Under the pieces are notes generated by a model, which was given only the letters and a program-made list of their open reading frames with translations, was not told the DNA's origin and searched no databases. Both the position numbers and the translations under genes were made by a program. Below are positions 6,551 through 15,610 of a DNA stretch of 64,000 nt, one piece after another. The stretch's first letter is position 1; every line of letters starts with the position of its first letter. Source of the stretch: Arcticibacter sp. (lineage in GTDB: Bacteria > Bacteroidota > Bacteroidia > 2-12-FULL-35-15); contig JAJNQB010000001.1 of NCBI GenBank assembly GCA_021155045.1, positions 124,001 through 188,000 on the forward strand, given 5' to 3'.

Positions 6551-7468
6551 ATGAAAAGATTATTTCTTTCTCTTCTTCTTTTTTCATTACTGATTAAACT
6601 CTCTGCAAAGTCTGCCGATTGTTCATTCGGTGACTTTTCTCAATACTATGTCGACTCCGATACTGTGCCTTATGAAATTGATGAGGACGAAATGGCTGAT
6701 TTTAATGATTCATTGATTCTTTTTCCTGCGTATGATTTATACTGCAATTGGGATACTATAAATATTCATTCTCCAAAATTTGATGTAGCAACTTTAAAAG
6801 ATAGTTCTTACATACTTTGCTTGTATGATGAAAGCAGTTGTGGATACTACCACCCTTTTTCTGGTAGAGTAACTTCTGATTTTGGACCAAGAAAAAGACG
6901 ATATCATTATGGAATTGATATTGATTTAGAAACTGGAGATAAAGTAGCTGCTGCTTTTGATGGGAAAGTACGGATTGCCAAAAAAAGCAAATCGTATGGA
7001 AATGTTGTTGTGATTAGGCACAGCAATGGTTTGGAAACGTATTATGCTCATTTATCAAAAATTAATGTTGAAATAGGGCAAGAAGTATTTGCAGGGGATA
7101 ATATTGGTTTGGGTGGAAATACGGGGCGTTCAAGAGGTAGCCACCTTCACTTTGAAGTGAGGTATTTAGGGCAACCAATTAACCCTAACAATTTAATTTC
7201 ATTTAATGATAAAAAATTGTTGGCTGATACATTATGTTTGAATAAAAAAACATTCGCATACATATCTGATGCAAAAAAAGTTGCACTAAAACAAGGAGGC
7301 AAAGGTGCTGTAACATATAAAAATGGTGTTAAAGTTTATACAGTTAGAAAGGGAGATACACTTTCTGGAATCGCTCGTAGATACGGAACAACAGTTTCAA
7401 ATATTTGCAAGAAGAATGGAATAAAAAGCACTGCTGTTTTAAGGTTAGGGCAAAAATTAAAGGTTTAG
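6551..7468 (+). CDS. Secreted M23 peptidase with C-terminal LysM domain
   Basis: This 305-residue protein starts with a signal peptide (MKRLFLSLLLFSLLIKLSAKS). An M23/LytM endopeptidase domain lies at about residues 110-220: HPFSGRVTSDFGPRK, the zinc ligands in HYGIDID, and the HLHFEV motif. A LysM peptidoglycan-binding domain covers the last 45 residues (YTVRKGDTLSGIARRYGTT). The protein should cleave peptide cross-links of peptidoglycan in the periplasm. All zinc-binding residues (H, D, H) appear present, so it is probably an active enzyme rather than an EnvC-like activator. A paralogue with the same architecture lies at 62245-63231. The 3' end overlaps the convergent WG-repeat gene by four bases. 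Confidence 0.93.
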   Translation: MKRLFLSLLLFSLLIKLSAKSADCSFGDFSQYYVDSDTVPYEIDEDEMADFNDSLILFPAYDLYCNWDTINIHSPKFDVATLKDSSYILCLYDESSCGYYHPFSGRVTSDFGPRKRRYHYGIDIDLETGDKVAAAFDGKVRIAKKSKSYGNVVVIRHSNGLETYYAHLSKINVEIGQEVFAGDNIGLGGNTGRSRGSHLHFEVRYLGQPINPNNLISFNDKKLLADTLCLNKKTFAYISDAKKVALKQGGKGAVTYKNGVKVYTVRKGDTLSGIARRYGTTVSNICKKNGIKSTAVLRLGQKLKV

Positions 7469-9576
7469 TTATTAAAATTTTCTTGTTTCCAAATAAATTT
7501 TCCTGATTGTAAGTTGAAATATGCAATTTTTTTATTGCGTTGTATTTTAATAAATGAGTCTTTAACTAATTCTATTTCATCGTAATCGCAGGTGAGCACT
7601 ACATTTGTTTTCTTATCAATTATCCCCCATTTATTATTGATAGAAATTAAATAATATTTAGAATTTAACAGTTCTATTTCGTCATATTTAAAATCGATAA
7701 CAGCTTTCCCTTGTTTGTTAATGACTCCAATACTTTCATTTTTTTCTGCAATGGATATACCATCCTTGAAATCAGTTACATTATCATAAATAAATTGTAT
7801 TTGGAGTTTAAATTTTTTATCAATAAATCCCCATTTTTCTTTTTTGCAAACAGCCGCTAAATCTTCGTTATAGGGGTTTATTTTTTCGTAATCTTTTGGA
7901 CTTACGTATTTGCCTGTTTTGTCTATCAAGCCTTGCTTTTTGCCTTTTTCGGCTATTGCATAGCCATTTTGGAATTCAATTGGCTTGTTGTTATAATCGA
8001 ATTGAATTGGAATTATTGTTATGCCATTGATGTCAGCAAAGCCATATTTATTGTCTTTAACAATCATTATTTTATCTTCAACAAACTCGCCTAAAATATC
8101 ATATTCACAAGGCAATATAAACTCTCCTTTTTTATTAATAATACCTGTTTTTTTTAAATATTTAACTTTTGCCAAATTATTTTTAAATCCATCTGCCCAA
8201 TCATATTTAAAGGGAATTATGATATTCCCTTTTCTATCAATAAAACCACTTTGCCCACCAAATTCAACAGCAGAAAGTCCTTCCGAAAAATCAGCAGCTT
8301 TTGTGTAAATTATTGGAATAACTAATTTTCCTGTTTCGTCAATAAAACCGTATTTTTCATTTTTTGTAACAGATGCTAAACCTTCAGAAAAATAAGCTAT
8401 TTCATCATATTCATATTCTGTAACTTTTGTTCCTGTTTTATTAATTACTCCATATTTTTTATTCAATTTAACAATTGATAATCCATTTTTAAAAGGTTCA
8501 ACCTCCTCATAAATAAATGGTATTTTTAAATTTCCTGCTTTGTTTATGAAGCCTGCTTTTCCATTCAATCCACAAGCAGATAAGCCCTCTGAAAAAGGTT
8601 CAACCCATTCGTAAACACAGTTGATGGCAATTATTCCTGTGCTATCAATAAAACCCCATTTCTCTTTTTCCAATATTGGAAATAAAAATTTTTGTGATAG
8701 CTCAATGTCCTTGTTTACAATGTCAGCATAAGGATAGTCGGGAAAATCCAATTTAAATTCAACAAGTGATTCTGTTTTGTAGTCGGCTGTATAAAGCGAA
8801 TACAAATTGTGCCAAGCTGTTTCAATGTTATGATTTGTTGGGTATTTTTTAATAAAATCATGGTATTTTTTTATGGTTCCTTCGGCAGTATAAAAAGCAT
8901 AAATTAAATTTTCAGCTTCAGCAACATAAGGGCTGTTAGGATAGTTTTTTATGAAATTTTCGTAATCAATTATAGTATTGTTTTTTGTTAATTCTTGGAA
9001 CAAGGATGATTCATAAAGTTCAGTTGCTAATTCAATTTCTTTTGCAAGCGGATAGGTTTCAATAAATTTTTTATAAGCTTGAAACGTATTTTCTTTCTCA
9101 GCTATATCAAAAGCCAACTTGTTTCTAATATTAATAGCATCAAAGCATTGAGGGGCTGTTATATATACATTTATGTAATGATTTAATGCGTCAATAGTGT
9201 TTTTGTTTTTGTAAAGTTCAAAAGATTTGTGATGAATCAACTCTTGTAATGAGTCGATGCTTTTTTTTGTTACATTATATTGTTTGTAAGCTTCAATTGA
9301 TTTTATGGATAGAGCAGAAAATTTATTTTTACTTATAATTACAAATTTGTAAGCACTATCAATATTTGAGAAGGGATTATCTGGTCGGTAATATATTATA
9401 CTTAAACCATAAGCAGCAGCCGCAGGTTCCTTTTTTATGGCTGACTCAAATAATCGTTTGGCTTCAAAATAATTATACACACTCAATGCTGTAAAAGCTT
9501 TTTTTATTTTTCCAGCATAAGAAAAATTGAAAAACAGAACAAAAATCAGGAAAAATATATTTTTTTTGTGAACCAT
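7465..9576 (-). CDS. Secreted WG-repeat protein with helical (TPR-like) N-terminal half
   Basis: I start at the ATG at 9576, where MVHKKNIFFLIFVLFFNF forms a signal peptide; an upstream ATG at 9612 would add 12 non-hydrophobic residues. The product is 703 residues. Residues 20-290 are helical and TPR-like, with recurring phrases such as NYFEAKRLFESAIKK and YENFIKNYPNSPYVAEAE. From about residue 300 there are 11 or 12 WG-type repeats of roughly 34 residues, with signatures such as KWGFIDSTG, KYGVINKTG and KWGIIDKKT. WG repeats form beta structures of poorly known function and are common in Bacteroidota. The protein is likely periplasmic or surface-exposed; I cannot assign a biochemical role. 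Confidence 0.85.
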   Translation of the reverse strand: MVHKKNIFFLIFVLFFNFSYAGKIKKAFTALSVYNYFEAKRLFESAIKKEPAAAAYGLSIIYYRPDNPFSNIDSAYKFVIISKNKFSALSIKSIEAYKQYNVTKKSIDSLQELIHHKSFELYKNKNTIDALNHYINVYITAPQCFDAINIRNKLAFDIAEKENTFQAYKKFIETYPLAKEIELATELYESSLFQELTKNNTIIDYENFIKNYPNSPYVAEAENLIYAFYTAEGTIKKYHDFIKKYPTNHNIETAWHNLYSLYTADYKTESLVEFKLDFPDYPYADIVNKDIELSQKFLFPILEKEKWGFIDSTGIIAINCVYEWVEPFSEGLSACGLNGKAGFINKAGNLKIPFIYEEVEPFKNGLSIVKLNKKYGVINKTGTKVTEYEYDEIAYFSEGLASVTKNEKYGFIDETGKLVIPIIYTKAADFSEGLSAVEFGGQSGFIDRKGNIIIPFKYDWADGFKNNLAKVKYLKKTGIINKKGEFILPCEYDILGEFVEDKIMIVKDNKYGFADINGITIIPIQFDYNNKPIEFQNGYAIAEKGKKQGLIDKTGKYVSPKDYEKINPYNEDLAAVCKKEKWGFIDKKFKLQIQFIYDNVTDFKDGISIAEKNESIGVINKQGKAVIDFKYDEIELLNSKYYLISINNKWGIIDKKTNVVLTCDYDEIELVKDSFIKIQRNKKIAYFNLQSGKFIWKQENFNN

Positions 9577-9656
9577 TGTTTTATTGCGATTGTGTAAAAT
9601 TAACAATATCAAATCATTTTGTTTATTTCTTTTTCATTTTACAGAGCATTTAATTG

Positions 9657-9664
9657 TAATTTTG
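9657..9664 (+). promoter_or_regulatory. -7 promoter box immediately before the 65-residue membrane protein gene
   Basis: TAATTTTG matches TAnnTTTG exactly and ends four bases before the ATG at 9669. If used, transcription would begin at or very near the start codon, giving a leaderless mRNA. I find no clear TTTG at the usual distance upstream. Confidence 0.45.
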
Positions 9665-9668
9665 CACG

Positions 9669-9866
9669 ATGTTTTCGAAAGGACAACTTATTTTTGCTTT
9701 TGTTTTTTTTATTTCGTTTGTGTTTGGTATTATATACGCTTACCGGGGCGACAGGGCAAAAAATAAAATAATGTTTAAAGGAAGTTATAAAGTGCTGGTA
9801 TTTGTGGTGCTTGTGTTCTTTGCGTTGTTCTTTTTAGTGAAATTGAAACGATTTATGTACCCCTAA
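9669..9866 (+). CDS. Small conserved-type membrane protein (two TM segments)
   Basis: This 65-residue protein has two hydrophobic segments (about residues 6-24 and 42-58) joined by a basic loop (AYRGDRAKNKIMFKGSYK). The start MFSKGQLIFAFVFFISFVFG and the overall layout resemble small uncharacterised membrane proteins I associate with Bacteroidota genomes; this is recollection, not a search. A matching -7 promoter box lies just ahead. It stands alone between the divergent WG-repeat gene and the secreted protein gene at 9981. Function unknown. Confidence 0.7.
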   Translation: MFSKGQLIFAFVFFISFVFGIIYAYRGDRAKNKIMFKGSYKVLVFVVLVFFALFFLVKLKRFMYP

Positions 9867-9915
9867 AAACAGGCTTTTCAAAGAAAATAATTTTTTCAAT
9901 GAAAATTCGGTTAAA

Positions 9916-9949
9916 TTTGAAATATATTTCGATAAAATTCATATATTTG
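9916..9949 (+). promoter_or_regulatory. Consensus promoter of the 9981 gene
   Basis: TTTG at 9916-9919 and TATATTTG at 9942-9949 are separated by 22 bases, which matches the Bacteroidota -33/-7 pattern. The implied start near 9955 gives a leader of about 26 bases. Confidence 0.65.
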
Positions 9950-9980
9950 TAGACGAAAAATTAAAATTAAAACCTAAACA

Positions 9981-10769
9981 ATGAAAAATAGTATTGTTAC
10001 ATCTTTATTGTTTTTAGCTTCAATACCCCTGTTGAAAGCTGGTGTTATTGTGGTTGAAGGAAAATATCAAGAAAAAAATCTTTATGTTCAAAATGGATAT
10101 GCTGGTAATGGTGTGGGGTTTTGCACATATGAAATTACAATTAATGGGCATGTTTCTACTGATGAAGTAAATTCAAGTGCATTTGAAATTGATTTTAAAG
10201 CTTTTCAAATTACCCCAGGTGCCGAAGTAACCGTGGAGATTAAACATAAAGATGATTGTAGCCCTAAAGTTCTTAATCCAGAGGCTTTAAAACCAAGAGC
10301 TACATTTGAAATAATAGCCATTAATGTTGATAAAACAGGCTTGTTAAGTTGGTCAACAAAAAATGAAATGGGTTCGTTACCATTTGTTATTGAACAATAT
10401 CGTTGGAATAAATGGGTGCCGATTGGACAAGTTGATGGAAAAGGAACAATAACAACAAACTCTTATTCATTCCAAACAGTAGCACATTCAGGTGAAAACA
10501 AATTTCGTGTGAAACAAGTTGGTTTTGGAGGTTCTTCTAAATTTTCGAATAGCGTATCTTTTGTTTCAACATTAATTCAACCTACTTATACGCTTGCTAA
10601 AGACGCAAAAAACATTCAGTTTTCAGGAGAAACATTGTATGAAATTTTTGATGTTTATGGCAATGTAATCAAGCGAGGATTTGGTGCGAATCTAGATATT
10701 GCTAATCTTACAAAAGGAGAATATTATCTGTGTTACGATAATATAATGTCAGATTTTAAAAAGAAATAA
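9981..10769 (+). CDS. Secreted hypothetical protein with beta-sandwich and sorting-domain-like C-terminus
   Basis: This 262-residue protein has a signal peptide (residues 1-20, ending near LLKAG). Residues 25-100 look like a beta-rich domain. Residues 105-195 resemble a fibronectin-III-like module (LLSWSTKNEMGSLPFVIEQYRWNK, then VAHSGENKFRVKQVG). The last 50 residues (LYEIFDVYGNVIKRGFGANLDIANLTKGEYYL) read like the end of a type IX secretion domain, but the sequence stops in DFKKK instead of the usual short hydrophobic/basic end, so I would not call it a certain type IX substrate. It has its own promoter at 9916. The 3' end overlaps the convergent DCC gene by 14 bases. Function unknown. Confidence 0.75.
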   Translation: MKNSIVTSLLFLASIPLLKAGVIVVEGKYQEKNLYVQNGYAGNGVGFCTYEITINGHVSTDEVNSSAFEIDFKAFQITPGAEVTVEIKHKDDCSPKVLNPEALKPRATFEIIAINVDKTGLLSWSTKNEMGSLPFVIEQYRWNKWVPIGQVDGKGTITTNSYSFQTVAHSGENKFRVKQVGFGGSSKFSNSVSFVSTLIQPTYTLAKDAKNIQFSGETLYEIFDVYGNVIKRGFGANLDIANLTKGEYYLCYDNIMSDFKKK

Positions 10770-11172
10770 ATTTTTCTTTTAGCTTATCATCTGGAATCAT
10801 ACACGTTTCTTTTTTTCCAAACCATTTATAACGGTTGTGTGCAAAATAGTCGTAAATAATGTTTCTTATAAATAAAGGAACGATTATAAAGCCATAAAAC
10901 AAAGAGTAAGCTCTATTTAATTTTCTTGTGATTCTAAGAGCAGCATTGGATTTTGTAAATATTTTATTGCCTTCAATCAAAACCATTGTTGTTAGTTCTT
11001 CTGAATCAACATTTATTTTTTCGCAAATATTTTTCGCAAATTCTGATTGTAGAGGAGCAAAAAGAAAATAATTTTTTTTGTCGTGTTTGATAATAAAATT
11101 TACTGAAGAATTACAAAAGTTGCAAACTCCATCAAATAAAATAATTCCATTTTTTTTATACTTGTTCTGCAT
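10756..11172 (-). CDS. DCC-family thiol-disulfide oxidoreductase (DUF393)
   Basis: This 138-residue protein opens with IILFDGVCNFCNSSVNFIIKHD. That is the DxxCxxC signature that gives the DCC family its name; the two Cys are in VCNFC. Later parts (FAPLQSEFAKNI, and SNAALRITRKLNRAYSLF) also fit DUF393 proteins such as YuxK. The family has a thioredoxin-like fold and is assumed to act in thiol redox chemistry. The start is two bases after the stop of the cytochrome/propeller gene upstream, so the two are probably co-transcribed. That suggests a role near electron transfer or cytochrome maturation, but this is only inferred from position. Confidence 0.9.
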   Translation of the reverse strand: MQNKYKKNGIILFDGVCNFCNSSVNFIIKHDKKNYFLFAPLQSEFAKNICEKINVDSEELTTMVLIEGNKIFTKSNAALRITRKLNRAYSLFYGFIIVPLFIRNIIYDYFAHNRYKWFGKKETCMIPDDKLKEKFISF

Positions 11173-11174
11173 AA

Positions 11175-12632
11175 TTACTTTCGTATTCCTACAGAGTAAG
11201 GGTCAACAGCTACTTCAATTCTTTTAGGCGTTCCATCATCTCGTTTAAGTACTGTTAAAGATGTTAAATCAATAAAAGAAATATTACCGTTTCTTCCTCC
11301 ACATTCGCTGGAGTGGTGGGGTGCAGGAGCATTGCTTGCTATATTTCTATTGGCTACAACAACTAATTTTTTTGCATCATCAACTGCAATTCCATGAGGC
11401 TGAAATCCTGTATATAGATATTTTATAAGCTGATGTGTTTGATAATTTATTACAGCCACGCTTCCTCTTTTTCCTGAAAAATTTATTGTGTCTGCTGTAC
11501 AGCTAACAAACATATAGTCTGTGGAAGTAGAAAAACTCATTTCTGTTGGAGAATCTCCTACAGGAATAACAGCAAGAAGTTGATCATTTGCAGTTGAAAA
11601 TATTCTTACCTCATTTGTTCCTTGGCAGGTTACAAAATATTTTGTTCCATCGGGAGTAAACACAACTTCGTGTGCATTTAAAAATAAAGTAGGAGGTGTT
11701 CCGCTGTAAAGATTTATTTCCGAAAAACTAGAAAAATCTGCAACAGGAACTTTGTAAAGTTTATTGCTATTTATCTGTTGTGTAACATAAAGAGTATCAT
11801 CCGTATTGTTTAGTGCCACTCCATGAGGGCTATTAAAAGGTTGTTGTGTAAAGGCTGTCATATTTGTTAAATCTACAACTGCTATTTTTCCACTGGAGTT
11901 TAAATCGGAACAAAATGCTGTTTGTGAATTACTAGAAATAATAAAAGCATTCCAAATTCCGGATCCAATAAACGCTCTTGAAACAAAACGGTCATCAGCA
12001 GTTTTATATTTTTCTAAATAAGTACCTCCTAAGTTTATCACATACCAATATTGTCCGTCAGGCGAAACTCTTACCATGTGTGGGGATTCTATTCCGGGAG
12101 TACTTCCAACATTAATATAACGCATTGGTAGTAATGTTTGTTGGTCGATAACAGTAACTACATCACAACCTTGATTGGTTATATAATATTTTTTTCGATT
12201 AGGATTGTCAGAAAATTTTACAAATCCATTTCTGTCGGGCGCACCAGCATTTATCCAATCTCTAAGAATAATTACTTCTTCTTTAGTTAAATGATTAGAT
12301 TGGTAAGGCATTGTTGGCGAAAGTCGAACGCCTAAATCAGCAAATGTATTTGTATAATAAAAAAATGTGCTATAATCATGTCTGTATGGAATAATCGTAG
12401 CACTATTTCTTCCTCCTTCAAAAAGCTTATCCCAACTTTCTAATGATAAGCCACCAACGGCATCCTTACTTTGATTGGTATGGCAGCCTGGTGTTGCACA
12501 TTTTGTATAAACAATCTTACCTATTTCATCGGGATAACCATTGTAATCAGGAACTCCTTTTTCGCTAGTACATTTAGAAATTAAGATACTAAGTATTACT
12601 AAGCTTCCAAATATGGAAATATATTTTTTCAT
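11175..12632 (-). CDS. Lipoprotein with cytochrome c-like domain and YncE-type beta-propeller
   Basis: I use the ATG at 12632 (485 residues) because it gives a lipoprotein signal, MKKYISIFGSLVILSILISKC; an earlier ATG at 12653 would add seven residues. Residues 35-125 form a Bacteroidota cytochrome-type domain with YTKCATPGCHTNQ. The spacing between the Cys residues is four, not the classical two. The later LSPTMPY could supply the Met ligand. From about residue 150 the sequence is a seven-bladed propeller of the YncE/surface-layer type (NPNRKKYYITNQGCDVVTVID, VVDLTNMTAF, VAVINYQTHQLIKYLYTG). It probably sits on the outer membrane and binds heme or a metal. It lies downstream of the TonB receptor operon, separated by a terminator. 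Confidence 0.85.
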   Translation of the reverse strand: MKKYISIFGSLVILSILISKCTSEKGVPDYNGYPDEIGKIVYTKCATPGCHTNQSKDAVGGLSLESWDKLFEGGRNSATIIPYRHDYSTFFYYTNTFADLGVRLSPTMPYQSNHLTKEEVIILRDWINAGAPDRNGFVKFSDNPNRKKYYITNQGCDVVTVIDQQTLLPMRYINVGSTPGIESPHMVRVSPDGQYWYVINLGGTYLEKYKTADDRFVSRAFIGSGIWNAFIISSNSQTAFCSDLNSSGKIAVVDLTNMTAFTQQPFNSPHGVALNNTDDTLYVTQQINSNKLYKVPVADFSSFSEINLYSGTPPTLFLNAHEVVFTPDGTKYFVTCQGTNEVRIFSTANDQLLAVIPVGDSPTEMSFSTSTDYMFVSCTADTINFSGKRGSVAVINYQTHQLIKYLYTGFQPHGIAVDDAKKLVVVANRNIASNAPAPHHSSECGGRNGNISFIDLTSLTVLKRDDGTPKRIEVAVDPYSVGIRK

Positions 12633-12666
12633 GCTGGTAATTTTCAATATCAAAGGTACTAAATAT

Positions 12667-12696
12667 AAAAGCCTTCTACAATTGTAGAAGGCTTTT
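12667..12696 (-). terminator. Terminator (perfect palindrome) after the TonB-receptor operon
   Basis: AAAAGCCTTCTACAA and its exact reverse complement form a 30-base hairpin with T-runs on both strands. It ends the lipoprotein transcript (stop at 12703) before the propeller gene starts at 12632. Confidence 0.9.
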
Positions 12697-12702
12697 AATA
12701 TC

Positions 12703-13080
12703 TCATTCTGTTACTAGAACATCAATTGTGTTTATTTTATTGTATTTAAGCTTTACGCTAATTCCTCCCTTCACAACTTCAGAAATGGAATTGTCATACC
12801 CTAAACCATACAAATAATAATTGCCTTTTCTTAAGCCAGAAAATTCGTAACGCCCATTTGCATCAGCAGTTACAGATGCATCATAATTTGCAGTATTGGT
12901 ACCTGGGAACTCTGTTGCACCATATTTAATATAAACAACACAATTCGGAATAATTGAATTGTGATGTTTTACATAACCATTTACCATTGATTTCCCTCCT
13001 GTTCCTTCTTTATGACAGGAAATTAATAACAAGAAAGAAGCAAAGGATAGAAATAATATAGAAGACTTTATTTTTTTCAT
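12703..13080 (-). CDS. Small lipoprotein with carboxypeptidase-like regulatory domain
   Basis: This 125-residue protein has a lipoprotein signal (MKKIKSSILFLSFASFLLLISC, Cys22). The rest is one beta-sandwich of the carboxypeptidase regulatory type: MVNGYVKHHNSIIPNCVVYIKYG, then ADANGRYEFSGLRKGNYYLYG. The domain is common in surface and periplasmic proteins of this phylum, where it usually mediates binding. The gene is 17 bases downstream of the TonB receptor on the same strand, so it is probably an accessory lipoprotein of that receptor. The substrate is unknown. A palindromic terminator follows. Confidence 0.8.
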   Translation of the reverse strand: MKKIKSSILFLSFASFLLLISCHKEGTGGKSMVNGYVKHHNSIIPNCVVYIKYGATEFPGTNTANYDASVTADANGRYEFSGLRKGNYYLYGLGYDNSISEVVKGGISVKLKYNKINTIDVLVTE

Positions 13081-13097
13081 TCTACGAAGTTAATCAT

Positions 13098-15536
13098 TTA
13101 ATTTTTTATGTTAATTGGAATTAAAAGTTTAAAGCTAAAGTTTCTCCCCATATTGTAAACACCCATTCTATTCGTTGAATAATTTTCTGGTGCATATTTT
13201 AACCTGCTTAAATGATTTTGATAAGAAGCATCCATCACATTATTTATGCTAATAAATACAGAACAAACTGGCTTTTCTTTTTTATTGATGATATTGGTTC
13301 CTAATCCTATGTTCAATAAATTATATGCTGGAGTTTTTGTTTCTGTATTGTAAGCAGAATAAATTTTAGTTTGTTCAAAATGATTTTCCAATTGAATTTT
13401 GAAATAATTATTTTTGAAATATTTACAAATTGTTTTTAAATCCACTCTTAGTTCCGAAACTAATTTTGGTGCTGGAATCATTGGAAGATATTTTGTTGAA
13501 TCGGTTTGTTTTTTTAGCGTTCCTTGAACGAAAGAAAATGTGTTTTCAAAATGCAACCAATCAAAAGGATGTGGATGAATATCAAAACTGAATTCACCTC
13601 CGAGTAATTCAGCATTTCCTTGGCTAAAAATAAATGTTTGATGTCCATTTGTGATGGAATCTAAATTTGAAACACTTTGTAATTTTTGCAAGTAAACATA
13701 ATTGCTAATAGAATTGTGAAATAAATCTAACTCAGCAGTTATGTGTTCTGTGTTGATACCGAATCCTAAATCATATTGCAAACTAAATTCTGGTTTTAGA
13801 TTTATATTTCCAATTTCGTATCGCAATGTCCCTTCATGTATTCCATTGCTTCCAAGTTCTGCAATGTTAGGCGCACGATAACCTCTTGCAACATTCGCTT
13901 TCATGTAAAATTTTTCTGAAAAATCATATGCTAAACCTAAGCTTCCTGTTATTCCAGAGAATTGCTTCTGAAAAGCTTTAAATTGTTGATAGCTTGAAGA
14001 ATCAACTATGTTTGTTTCGCTTCCACTTGAATCTAAAAACAAATTTTCACTGTTTTGTATTCGTTGGTCATAACGAACGCCTCCGCTTACAGTTAGTTTT
14101 TTATATGTTTGTTTTGCGGTAATAAAACCTCCAATGTCAAAAAGTTTGTATTGAGGAATAAGAAACTCTTCACCTAAATTTTTTGATGACTGCTGCATTC
14201 CGTTTGTGCCAAAAGATAAATTAAAATTATTTTCGGAATACACATAACGTAAATCGTAATTAATGGTTCTAAGTAAAAAATACAATTCGTATTCGTTTGT
14301 ATGAAAAGGATTGGAAAATTCTTTTCTGTGATTTTGCTGAAACCCTATTACTGCTTTTAAATAACCTTTGTTTAGAACAAAGCTATTGTTTAATGAAACT
14401 TTATAGTGGTTTATTTTTTGAAAAGCTACAAATGGTTTGTATGATTTAAAGTCTTTTGGCGAAACAATTTCATCAATTAATGTTGAATCATTAATTGCAT
14501 AAGGTTTTGTGAACTTCCCTGTTGCACTGTCTCTTTCGCCTTCTACAATTCCTGGATACATTTCATAAATACTGTAATTCAAATGAGAATAGCCCCAAGA
14601 TTTGTTTAAACCTACTGTTCCTGTAATTGCATTTTCTTTGAATCCAGAATTATAAACATAGCCATCATATTTATTTTTATAAGCATGAGCCATTTTATTC
14701 GAATAACGCAAATCCCAAATAAATCCTTTTAAATTTCCTGCAATATTTGTTGAATAAGCAATTAAGCCATTATTTGTTTGGTAATTTGCTAAGGCATTTA
14801 CTTTTATTGTTCCTTCTGGCATTGGTGGTGCCGACAATATATTTATTACCCCAGCAATTGCATCTGAGCCATAAGCTATACTTGCAGGTCCTTTTAAAAT
14901 TTCAATTTTATTGACTGAAAATTCATCAATCTCAATTCCGTGTTCATCTCCCCATTGTTGCCCTTCCTGTCGGATTCCGTCATTTACAACAACAACTCGG
15001 TTGTACCCTAAGCCTCTAATAACTGGTTTGGAAATTCCTGAGCCTGTTGTTATTTGAGATATTCCAGGTTGAGTAGCCAGTGCATCAATAATACTACTAG
15101 ATGAATTTTGTAGTAATTGAGTTTGATTGATGGATGAAATTGGAGTAGGGATTTTATTTTTTTCTTCGGCAGTTGAATGGCCAGTTATAATAATTTCTTT
15201 TATTTCTTTTACTGCAACCTCTAATTCGAAATCTTTAATTTTAGTTTCTTTCAAATCAATTGTTTCAATAATTGTTTTGTAACCCACAAAACTTACTTGA
15301 ATTAATATAGTTGAGTTTGGTAGATTGTCTAAAATATATGTTCCATCAGATTTTGAAATGGTTCCTGTTTTTAAATCAGGAATATAAATTATAACTCCAG
15401 GGATAGTATTGCCCGTTACTTTATCAATAATTTTTCCAGATAGAGACGCTTTAACATTTTCGGTGGAGGCAAATAAATGAGTTGAGTTAAATAAAAATAG
15501 AGATATGCTCAAGAGCATAATAAATGATTGTTTCAT
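13098..15536 (-). CDS. TonB-dependent outer-membrane receptor, ZnuD-like
   Basis: This 812-residue protein has a signal peptide (1-23), an N-terminal carboxypeptidase-like domain (about 30-110: LSGKIIDKVTGNTIPGVIIYIP), a plug domain (about 125-235) and a beta-barrel ending in NFSFKLLIPINIKN. The plug has VIRGLGYNRVVVVNDGIRQ followed by QQWGDEHGIEIDEF. This pattern resembles plugs of zinc/copper-type receptors such as ZnuD, so the cargo is probably a metal rather than a polysaccharide; no SusD partner is present. The receptor depends on TonB-ExbB-ExbD encoded elsewhere. It is followed by a lipoprotein and preceded by a His/Cys-rich small protein, which supports metal uptake. Regulation is not readable here. 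Confidence 0.88.
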   Translation of the reverse strand: MKQSFIMLLSISLFLFNSTHLFASTENVKASLSGKIIDKVTGNTIPGVIIYIPDLKTGTISKSDGTYILDNLPNSTILIQVSFVGYKTIIETIDLKETKIKDFELEVAVKEIKEIIITGHSTAEEKNKIPTPISSINQTQLLQNSSSSIIDALATQPGISQITTGSGISKPVIRGLGYNRVVVVNDGIRQEGQQWGDEHGIEIDEFSVNKIEILKGPASIAYGSDAIAGVINILSAPPMPEGTIKVNALANYQTNNGLIAYSTNIAGNLKGFIWDLRYSNKMAHAYKNKYDGYVYNSGFKENAITGTVGLNKSWGYSHLNYSIYEMYPGIVEGERDSATGKFTKPYAINDSTLIDEIVSPKDFKSYKPFVAFQKINHYKVSLNNSFVLNKGYLKAVIGFQQNHRKEFSNPFHTNEYELYFLLRTINYDLRYVYSENNFNLSFGTNGMQQSSKNLGEEFLIPQYKLFDIGGFITAKQTYKKLTVSGGVRYDQRIQNSENLFLDSSGSETNIVDSSSYQQFKAFQKQFSGITGSLGLAYDFSEKFYMKANVARGYRAPNIAELGSNGIHEGTLRYEIGNINLKPEFSLQYDLGFGINTEHITAELDLFHNSISNYVYLQKLQSVSNLDSITNGHQTFIFSQGNAELLGGEFSFDIHPHPFDWLHFENTFSFVQGTLKKQTDSTKYLPMIPAPKLVSELRVDLKTICKYFKNNYFKIQLENHFEQTKIYSAYNTETKTPAYNLLNIGLGTNIINKKEKPVCSVFISINNVMDASYQNHLSRLKYAPENYSTNRMGVYNMGRNFSFKLLIPINIKN

Positions 15537-15610
15537 AAATAAAATAAGGTTTTTGTAATTGTTTTTTCTAAAATTTAAAATTGTAAAAACAAATAGTTTT
15601 ACATAAACAA

